Assembly: GCA_009379845.1 (NCBI GenBank)
Contig: WHSZ01000012.1
Coordinates: 45,784 to 109,783 of the forward strand
Direction of reading: 5' to 3'
DNA from: Pseudonocardiaceae bacterium
GTDB lineage: Bacteria; Actinomycetota; Actinomycetes; Mycobacteriales; Pseudonocardiaceae
Length of the DNA stretch: 64,000 nucleotides
Position numbers and translations under genes: made by a program. Below the pieces are notes generated by a model that saw only the letters and a program-made list of their open reading frames with translations, ran no database searches and was not told where the DNA came from. Shown piece after piece: positions 58,242-64,000 of the stretch; within the stretch, counting starts at the first letter, position 1; each line of letters starts with the position of its first letter.

Positions 58242-59368
58242 CGAAGATCGACAGTGTCAGGGCGGTCCCCGTCGAAGTCGCGCTGGACGAACCGTGGGAC
58301 TTCGGGATGGGCCGCTACGACGTGGCCACCTGCGTGCTCGTTGAGGTCGGCACGGACAGCGGGCTGGTCGGCTACGGCGAGGCGATCGCGCGGAAATCGC
58401 CGCGTACCACCGCGACCGTGGTGGAAGATCTGCTGCGGCCGATCGCGGTCGGCCGCCCGCTCACCGAGGCGGGGCAGATCTGGTACGAGTCGCTGGAAAC
58501 GCTGCGCCGCTGGGGACATTCCCGCGGGTTCCTGCTCGAGGCGCTCTCCGGGCTGGACATCGCGCTGTGGGATCTGCGCGGTAGGGAGCTGCGCCGCCCG
58601 GTCGCCGAGTTGCTGCCGGGGCCGGCGGCGCGCTCGGTGCCGGTGTACGCCTCGTCCGTGTACTTCAAGCCCACCGTGCGGGACGCGGTGGCGCTGGCCG
58701 AAAGCACCATCGCGCGCGGCTACGACGCGCTGAAGATCAAGCTCGGCCATCCGAGGGAGCACGGCGGCCTGAACCGCGACGTGCGGACGGTGCGGGCCAT
58801 CCGGGAAGCCGTCGGGCCGGACGTCCGGCTGTGCACCGACGCGAACAGCGCGTACACGTTCGCCGACGCGCGGCGGTTCGTCGAGCAGGTGGCGGACTGC
58901 GACCTGCTGTGGCTCGAGGAGCCGTTCCCCGCCGACGATCTCGGCGCATACCGGGCGCTCGCCGCGGTCAGCCCGGTACCGCTGGCTGCCGGCGAGGCCG
59001 AGTTCAGCGTGCTCGGGTTCCGCGAGCTCATCGGCACCGGTGCGATCGCCTACGCCCAGCCGGACATCGCCCGTTGCGGCGGATTCACCGGTGCGCTGCA
59101 GATCGCCGACTACTGCTTCGCGCACAACGTGCCGATCTGCCCGCACACCGGGTTCTCCGGCGGGGTGAACAACCTGGCCAGCCTGGTGCTCGCCGGATCG
59201 GTGTTCGAGCTCGACATGCTGGAACACATGATCATCGGCAACCCGCTGCGGGAGATGTTCACCGAGCCGCTGCCCGAGCCGGACGGCGGCCTGCTCGAAT
59301 TGCCGACCGGCGCCGGGCTCGGCCGCGACGTAGACGCCGCCTGGCTGGCTGAGCACCGGGCCGGTTAG
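58238..59368 (+). CDS. Enolase-superfamily sugar-acid dehydratase 2
   Basis: A 376-residue paralogous enzyme. KIKLG (165-169) supplies the KxK base, with metal ligands in CTDANSAY (near 200), WLEEPF (225) and AGEAEFS (250), and the C-terminal His in CPHTGFSGG (~302). It ends the operon; coupled by ATGA to dehydratase 1. Two different dehydratases with one aldolase suggest use of two related substrates or stereoisomers (for example galactarate/glucarate or aldonates). No transporter gene is adjacent. Confidence 0.87.
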   Translation: MTKIDSVRAVPVEVALDEPWDFGMGRYDVATCVLVEVGTDSGLVGYGEAIARKSPRTTATVVEDLLRPIAVGRPLTEAGQIWYESLETLRRWGHSRGFLLEALSGLDIALWDLRGRELRRPVAELLPGPAARSVPVYASSVYFKPTVRDAVALAESTIARGYDALKIKLGHPREHGGLNRDVRTVRAIREAVGPDVRLCTDANSAYTFADARRFVEQVADCDLLWLEEPFPADDLGAYRALAAVSPVPLAAGEAEFSVLGFRELIGTGAIAYAQPDIARCGGFTGALQIADYCFAHNVPICPHTGFSGGVNNLASLVLAGSVFELDMLEHMIIGNPLREMFTEPLPEPDGGLLELPTGAGLGRDVDAAWLAEHRAG

Positions 59369-59406
59369 GACCGCGCTTTCGGTTGACGGCGGGCGTGCAT
59401 CGCCGG

Positions 59407-59886
59407 TCAGCCTGTTGAGGTGTACGGGCCGTGTTGGTCAATCGACGGGCTCACCGCGGCTTGTTTCTCCGGCCCGTCGCTCACCGGGTTCGCGGTGGGA
59501 TGCGTACCCCATTCGCGTTTCTGCTGCCGGCGTTCCACGATGTCCTCGGTGATCTTGTCTTCCCGATGCTGCTCGCGGATGCGGCTCAGGATGCCGATCG
59601 TCGCGCCGTGCGCGGCGGCCAGCAGCAGCAACACGACGCCCAGCTGCACGACGACGTCGCGCACCTGGCTTCCGGTATCCATCGGGATGGTGGAAAGCAG
59701 CGCGATCAACCCCAGCACCACCAGGTGGAACAGCACCACGACCAGATGGGTCACCGAGCGCGCCGACCCGGATGTTCCATAGGCTTGCTCAAGGTATGCG
59801 CGTCCGCTGCGGTAGATCAGCTGTCCATCGATGACCACCAGGACCACGCTGATCACCAGGAACGCCAGATAGCTGTTGGTGTTCAC
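59407..59886 (-). CDS. Small three-TM membrane protein
   Basis: A 159-residue membrane protein with three hydrophobic segments: YLAFLVISVVLVVIDGQLIY, VVVLFHLVVLGLIALL and VVVQLGVVLLLLAAAHGATI. After them comes a charged cytoplasmic tail (REQHREDKITEDIVERRQQKREW). GTG 59886 is chosen because AAGGGG lies 7 bases upstream; a longer frame starts at an ATG 30 bases earlier. Divergent from the dynamin operon. No family recognised; it could be part of the membrane-remodelling set, by position only. Confidence 0.7.
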   Translation of the reverse strand: MNTNSYLAFLVISVVLVVIDGQLIYRSGRAYLEQAYGTSGSARSVTHLVVVLFHLVVLGLIALLSTIPMDTGSQVRDVVVQLGVVLLLLAAAHGATIGILSRIREQHREDKITEDIVERRQQKREWGTHPTANPVSDGPEKQAAVSPSIDQHGPYTSTG

Positions 59887-60040
59887 ACCGATCCCCTTTT
59901 CGTTCTGCTGTCTCATCCGGGTTCCCTTGACACATCGTGCGCAAACGGTGTGCGCACGGCTGCTCCCCGCACCTCGGCGCCGCATGGCACGATTCACTCC
60001 GAGTGCGCGTGGTTGACGAGCAGGACGGGGGTTCGCGGCG

Positions 60041-61612
60041 GTGACTTCGGCGCCGGCACAGCAGCAGCCGGGTCCGCTTGCCGGGCCGCTGTCCACCGCT
60101 GTGGCGCAGCTGTGCGGGCGACTGCAACCGCAAGTCTCGGAGCGCACCGCGGCCGGCTTCCAGGAGGTACTGCGCAGGCTGTCCGCCCCGCTGCAGGTAG
60201 CCGTCGCCGGGCGGATCAAGTCGGGTAAGTCCACGCTGGTCAACGCGCTGATCGGGCGCCGCGTCGCGCCAACCGACGTTGGCGAGTGCACCCGGCTGGT
60301 CACCCGCTTCCAGTACGGCACCGTCGATCGTGTCGAAGTGATCTTTCACGACGGCCGCAAGCAGGTGCTGCCGTTCGACACGCACGGCATGATCCCCGCG
60401 GATCTCGGCGTGCGCATCGGTGACGTCTCGCATCTGGAGGCGTACCTGACCAACGCCGTGCTGCGGGATCTCACCGTGATCGACACGCCGGGGCTCGGCT
60501 CGCTGGACGCCGCCTCGGTTGCCCGCACCGAGCAGCTACTCGGCGCGGCGAAGCAGCACGACGAGCAGGGCGAGCGCGCGAACGAGCTGGACGAGACCTC
60601 ACGCAACGCGGTCGCCGGCGCGGAAGCCGTGCTGTACGTGGTGACCCAGGGGGTGCGCGCGGATGATCAGCAAGCGCTTGCCGCGTTCACCGCGGCGACC
60701 GCGAGCCGGGACGCCGGTCCGGTGAACGCGATCGCGGTGCTGAACAAGGCGGACACCGTGCCCCCGGAGTCCGTGGAAGGCGCGAACGGGGACGTGTGGA
60801 CCGCGGCAGCCACGCTCGCTGAGAAGCAGGCCGCCATGCTGAAGCCTCGGGTGGCCGATGTGCTGCCGGTGATCGGGCTGCTCGCGGAATCGGCGGAGGC
60901 GGGCGGTTTCACCTCGGCCGACGCCGACGCGCTGCACAAGCTGTCCGAATTGGACGATGCGACGTTCGAGACGATGCTGGTCTCCGCGGACATCTTCGCC
61001 ACCTGGGAATGCGATGTGCCGTCCGGCATCAGGCAGCGGCTGCTCGAGCAGCTTGACCTGTACGGCATCCGCCGCGGTGTGCAGGCGATCCGCGCGGAAC
61101 CGGGGATCACCGCGGGAGCGTTGCGCCGCAAGCTGCTCGATTCCTCCGGGCTGGCCGGCGTGCGCGCCAGGCTGGACGCGGTGTTCCGGGCGCGGGCGGA
61201 CGGCATCAAGGCGGCCGCGGCGCTGGCTTCGGTGACCGCGCTCGCGCACGCCTCCGGCGATGCGGGCGAGCGGCAGCGGGTGCACGACGCGATCGAGGTA
61301 CTGCTTGCCAAGCCCGAAGCGCACCAGCTACGCCTGCTGGAAGCGCTGACCCTGGTGGCGTCCGGCGCGGTGCGGATGCCGGAGGATCTGACCGAGGAGG
61401 TGCTCCGGGTGGGCAGCAACGCCGAGATCGCCGACCAGCTCGGCCTGTCTGGCAGGCCGAAGGAGGAGCTCACCGAGCACGCGTTGGAACGCGCCGGATG
61501 GTGGCGGTCGTTCGCGTCTTTCGGTGCGACCCCGGCGCAGAGCCGCGTCGCGCATGTGGTGCATCGCGCGTATTTCCTGATCTGGCAGCAGCTTCGCGGA
61601 CCGGCGAGGTGA
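60041..61612 (+). CDS. Dynamin-family GTPase 1
   Basis: A 523-residue large GTPase. G1 AGRIKSGKST (about 56-65), a G2 Thr in GECTRL, G3 DTPGLGS, G4 LNKAD. The rest is helical with no clear TM segment. Bacterial dynamin-like proteins remodel membranes, in Streptomyces (DynA/DynB) at sporulation septa and in M. tuberculosis (IniA/IniC) under drug stress. Pairs of such proteins in one operon are typical, one of them with a membrane domain. GTG 60041. Its TGA overlaps the start region of the next gene (TGATG). Confidence 0.86.
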   Translation: MTSAPAQQQPGPLAGPLSTAVAQLCGRLQPQVSERTAAGFQEVLRRLSAPLQVAVAGRIKSGKSTLVNALIGRRVAPTDVGECTRLVTRFQYGTVDRVEVIFHDGRKQVLPFDTHGMIPADLGVRIGDVSHLEAYLTNAVLRDLTVIDTPGLGSLDAASVARTEQLLGAAKQHDEQGERANELDETSRNAVAGAEAVLYVVTQGVRADDQQALAAFTAATASRDAGPVNAIAVLNKADTVPPESVEGANGDVWTAAATLAEKQAAMLKPRVADVLPVIGLLAESAEAGGFTSADADALHKLSELDDATFETMLVSADIFATWECDVPSGIRQRLLEQLDLYGIRRGVQAIRAEPGITAGALRRKLLDSSGLAGVRARLDAVFRARADGIKAAAALASVTALAHASGDAGERQRVHDAIEVLLAKPEAHQLRLLEALTLVASGAVRMPEDLTEEVLRVGSNAEIADQLGLSGRPKEELTEHALERAGWWRSFASFGATPAQSRVAHVVHRAYFLIWQQLRGPAR

Positions 61613-61617
61613 TGAGG

Positions 61618-62085
61618 ATGGGGTCCTGGTTCAAGCGGTCCAAGCAGGCCGGCGGCGCGGAGCGGGAGGACCCGCCCACCTCACCGACGCGGTTGCCGAC
61701 CGCGGAGGAGCTGGCCGCGCACATATCCGGCAACGGCGGAACCGAGCAGGATGACGACGCGTCGGACCACACCGTGGAGGCCGAGCAGGTAACGAGCGAC
61801 CGGCAGGCGCTGATCCAGCTGTGCCTGTACGCATTGGACCGTGCCCGCAGCTCCGGGGTCGCCGAGCGGATCGAGCACGGACTCGCCGATGTCGGCGTGG
61901 TCGCGTTACGCCCGGACGGCGAGCGCTTCGACCCCGCGGTGCACGAGGCCGGTGGCGCGGTGCCGACCGACGACGCCTCGCTCGACGGGCTGGTCGCGGA
62001 GACCGAGGTGGTCGGGTTCCTGGACAGGAATCGGGTGCTGCGCGCCCCGATCGTCACGGTATACACGAAGAACGTGCCGCAATGA
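61618..62085 (+). CDS. GrpE-like domain protein between the dynamins
   Basis: A 155-residue protein. The N-terminal half is charged and probably flexible (MGSWFKRSKQAGGAEREDPP). The C-terminal half, with ALRPDGERFDPAVHEAGGAVPTDD and VGFLDRNRVLRAPIVTVY, follows the C-terminal beta domain of GrpE nucleotide-exchange factors (pattern FDP-x-HEA ... DRVLRPA-V-V). The long dimer helix of true GrpE is short or missing. ATG 61618 preferred (GAGGTGA at -6); ATG 61612 is also possible. Overlaps the next gene by 4 bases (ATGA). It may link DnaK-like chaperones or be an adaptor for the two GTPases; inferred only. Confidence 0.72.
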   Translation: MGSWFKRSKQAGGAEREDPPTSPTRLPTAEELAAHISGNGGTEQDDDASDHTVEAEQVTSDRQALIQLCLYALDRARSSGVAERIEHGLADVGVVALRPDGERFDPAVHEAGGAVPTDDASLDGLVAETEVVGFLDRNRVLRAPIVTVYTKNVPQ

Positions 62086-63917
62086 GTGCGATCCCGGTAG
62101 CCGCCGGCCTGCCGCTGCAGGTGAAGGACGCTCGCGAGAAGCTGCTGGCCGTGCTGCGTGAGGTGGATCCGGACGGCGCGCAGTGGGTGGAGCGGATCCG
62201 CGCGCGCCGGCCGACGACCCCCAGCGTCGTGGTGGTCGGGGAAACCAACAGGGGGAAGAGCTCGCTGGTGAACGCGTTGCTCGCGCAACCTGGACTGTCC
62301 CCTGTGGACGCCGACGTGGCGACCGCGACGTACCTGGTGTTCGGGCATGCCGAGCAGTGGAGCGCGCAGGCGTGCTACCCGGGCCAGCTCGCGCCGGTGC
62401 CGATCGAAAGGCCCGAGCTGGTGCGCTGGGTGTCGGCGGGGCACGAGCTGCCGGAGGGGCAGATCCCGCCGAGGCACGTCGAGGTGTGCGGGCCGGTGCC
62501 GCTGCTCGAGCGGCTGAACCTGGTGGACACGCCAGGGGTGGGCGGGCTGGATTCGATGCACGGCGAGCTCGCGATGGAGGCCGCGGCTTCGGCTACCGCG
62601 CTGCTGTTCGTCGTGGACGCGTCCGCGCCGTTCACCAGCAGCGAGCTGGACTTCTTGCGGCGCATGGGTGATCGGGTGGAGACCGTGGTGTTCGCCCTGT
62701 CCAAAGTGGACCAGTTCAGGGGCTGGCGTGAGGTACTCGAGGCTGACAAGCAGCTGCTGGCCGAGCACGCACCCCGGTTCGCGGACGCCGAGCTGCACCC
62801 GGTTTCCGCGCGGATGTTCGAGATGGCCGGAACCGCACCGAACGAGCAGGCCGCCGGGATGCTGCGGGAACGCTCCGGGGTGATCGAACTGCAGACCGCG
62901 GTGCAGGATCTGGTCGTCGGGCGTTCCGCGATGCTCGGCGAGGCGAACACCCTGCGGGCACTCTCCAGCGCACTCGGCGTGGTGCACGCGAAGCTGCAGG
63001 CGGAACGGCGAGCGCTGTCCACCGGCGAGGACGAGGCGGAGTCGTTGCGCGCGAGGCGGGACGCGCTGTCCACCGAGCGGCGCTCGTCCACGAGGGGCTG
63101 GCAGTTGAAGCTGCGCGGCGAGATCAACCGGACGCGGGTGGAGACCACCCACGAGGTCGGCAGGCAGATGCGGGACGCGCAGGCCTGGGCGCGCCAGGAG
63201 ATCGACGCCGCGGATCGGGACAGGCTGGCCGGGCTGCCGCAGCAGGTGGACGCCGCGCTGCGAACCGTGTCAGCCCGGATCAGTAATGGGCTGGCGTGGC
63301 GGCTGCACCAGGTCACCGAGACCGTGCTGGCCGACCTCTTCTCCGCCGAGGAGCTGGACGTGATCCGTGGGCAGTTCGCGCGGACCGGTGGCCCGCCGGT
63401 TTCGCTGCGCCCTCCCGACCGGCGCCCGCCCACCACCGAGGACAAGCTGCTGGTGTTCATGGGCGTATCCGGTGGTGTGGGTGCCGGCAAGCTGGCCGCG
63501 ATGCCGCTCGCCGCCACCATGCTGAGCCCGTTCGTGTTGCCGGCGACGATCGTGATCGGGCTCGGTGCGGGCTGGTGGATGGCGCGCACCCGGAAGCACG
63601 CGGCGAACAAGCAGCACATGAAGCAGTGGCTGACCGACTCGATCGCGGACGCGCGGTCTACATTGGACCAGTTGGTGGCCGAGCAGCTGATCGAGGCGGA
63701 GCAGCAGCTGTCCCTAGCGTTGGACGACGCGCTCGGTAAGCGGATCACGGCGATAGAAGAGGAGCTGCGCCAGGTGGACAACGCGCTGAAGATGGGCGCC
63801 CAGGAGCGTTCCAAGCAGCTCGGCGACGTGGGCAAGCGGATCCAGGACGTCGCTGCCGCTCGGGAGCGCGCCGAAAAGCTGCTCGGCAAGATCCGCACCC
63901 TCCGCGACCGGGGCTGA
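62082..63917 (+). CDS. Dynamin-family GTPase 2 with membrane segment
   Basis: A 611-residue large GTPase. G1 VGETNRGKSSLVNALL near residues 50-65, G3 DTPGVGG, G4 LSKVDQ. Long coiled-coil middle region (AKLQAERRALSTGEDEAESLRARRDALSTERR). Hydrophobic hairpin with Gly (SGGVGAGKLAAMPLAATM, then FVLPATIVIGLGAGWWMA, ~470-510) that would insert in the membrane like a bacterial dynamin paddle. A C-terminal coiled coil follows (ELRQVDNALKMGAQERSKQL). ATG 62082 coupled to the GrpE-like gene. Partner of GTPase 1. Confidence 0.87.
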   Translation: MSAIPVAAGLPLQVKDAREKLLAVLREVDPDGAQWVERIRARRPTTPSVVVVGETNRGKSSLVNALLAQPGLSPVDADVATATYLVFGHAEQWSAQACYPGQLAPVPIERPELVRWVSAGHELPEGQIPPRHVEVCGPVPLLERLNLVDTPGVGGLDSMHGELAMEAAASATALLFVVDASAPFTSSELDFLRRMGDRVETVVFALSKVDQFRGWREVLEADKQLLAEHAPRFADAELHPVSARMFEMAGTAPNEQAAGMLRERSGVIELQTAVQDLVVGRSAMLGEANTLRALSSALGVVHAKLQAERRALSTGEDEAESLRARRDALSTERRSSTRGWQLKLRGEINRTRVETTHEVGRQMRDAQAWARQEIDAADRDRLAGLPQQVDAALRTVSARISNGLAWRLHQVTETVLADLFSAEELDVIRGQFARTGGPPVSLRPPDRRPPTTEDKLLVFMGVSGGVGAGKLAAMPLAATMLSPFVLPATIVIGLGAGWWMARTRKHAANKQHMKQWLTDSIADARSTLDQLVAEQLIEAEQQLSLALDDALGKRITAIEEELRQVDNALKMGAQERSKQLGDVGKRIQDVAAARERAEKLLGKIRTLRDRG

Positions 63918-63920
63918 GCC

Positions 63921-64000
63921 GTGGCGTACCCGGGGCCGCCACCCGGCCCGTACGGCCAGCAACCTCCCTACGGTCAGCACCAGGCTCCGTACGGCCAGCA
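63921..64000 (+). CDS. 5' end of a Pro/Tyr/Gln-rich protein (truncated by window)
   Basis: GTG 63921, 3 bases after the dynamin-2 stop, opens a frame VAYPGPPPGPYGQQPPYGQ with repeated PYGQ units. It is a disordered N-terminus common in actinobacterial membrane proteins and kinases. The rest is outside the window. Because of the tight spacing, it likely belongs to the dynamin operon. Confidence 0.6.
   Translation, partial: MAYPGPPPGPYGQQPPYGQHQAPYGQ

Overview
The window is a chromosomal segment of a high-GC, Gram-positive actinomycete, most likely a member of Pseudonocardiales (Amycolatopsis/Saccharopolyspora-like). The evidence is strong GC bias at third codon positions, many GTG starts, F420-type and type VII secretion (T7SS) families, MacS/MacR-type sensing, an actinobacterial LeuRS with a KMGKS loop, and core gene order matching the Mycobacterium tuberculosis leuS to dnaB neighbourhood (Rv0041-Rv0058). 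No rRNA, tRNA, CRISPR array, transposase or prophage was recognised.

Layout. 1-1.0 kb: 3' end of leuS. 1.0-4.0 kb: TetR regulator divergent from an MMPL exporter, with a palindromic operator between them. 4.1-6.0 kb: YbaB/EspC-like/WXG-like T7SS substrate module. 6.3-13.2 kb: ribokinase, ParB-like protein, DUF1707 protein, secreted trypsin-like protease, PPOX-type F420 oxidoreductase, and a MacR-MacS two-component system co-transcribed with an AI-2E/PerM family protein. 13.4-23.7 kb: an unusual all-secreted locus. It has two copies of a pair consisting of a roughly 320-340-aa exported proline-rich protein and a roughly 970-990-aa exported protein built of about 14 cysteine-free, chaplin-like repeats. 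The pairs bracket two genes that share a short two-cysteine secreted peptide domain. This looks like a cell-surface coat or aerial-hypha assembly locus and is the main candidate for something undescribed.

23.8-27.5 kb: the conserved rpsF-ssb-rpsR-rplI-dnaB cluster on the minus strand. 27.6-34.2 kb: membrane-anchored exported protein, AP endonuclease IV, two GT87 mannosyltransferase-like membrane proteins, an SGNH esterase lipoprotein and a decayed DUF433/PIN-like toxin-antitoxin pair. 34.2-36.5 kb: second T7SS module (EspG-like chaperone, PPE/WXG-like substrate, EspC-like partner). 36.6-41.8 kb: ponA, DUF5318, PadR regulator and ino1, again matching M. tuberculosis Rv0046-Rv0050. 41.9-47.1 kb: two tandem Tat-exported PhoX phosphatases separated by an inverted GNAT plus small CxxC-protein cassette. 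47.2-50.7 kb: SDR oxidoreductase, amidohydrolase, trmB and a hypothetical gene. 51.1-55.0 kb: ABC-2 transporter with an adjacent NarL-type two-component system. 55.1-59.4 kb: LysR-controlled operon with a DapA-like aldolase and two enolase-superfamily dehydratases, probably sugar-acid catabolism. 59.4-64 kb: a small membrane protein divergent from a bacterial-dynamin operon in which a GrpE-like protein sits between two dynamin-like GTPases, followed by the start of a Pro/Tyr/Gln-rich protein.

Many genes serve the cell envelope (PBP, PhoX, T7SS substrates, MMPL, dynamins, coat-like proteins). A 50-bp palindrome family recurs at three convergent gene ends and at two of them contains the stop codons of both flanking genes.
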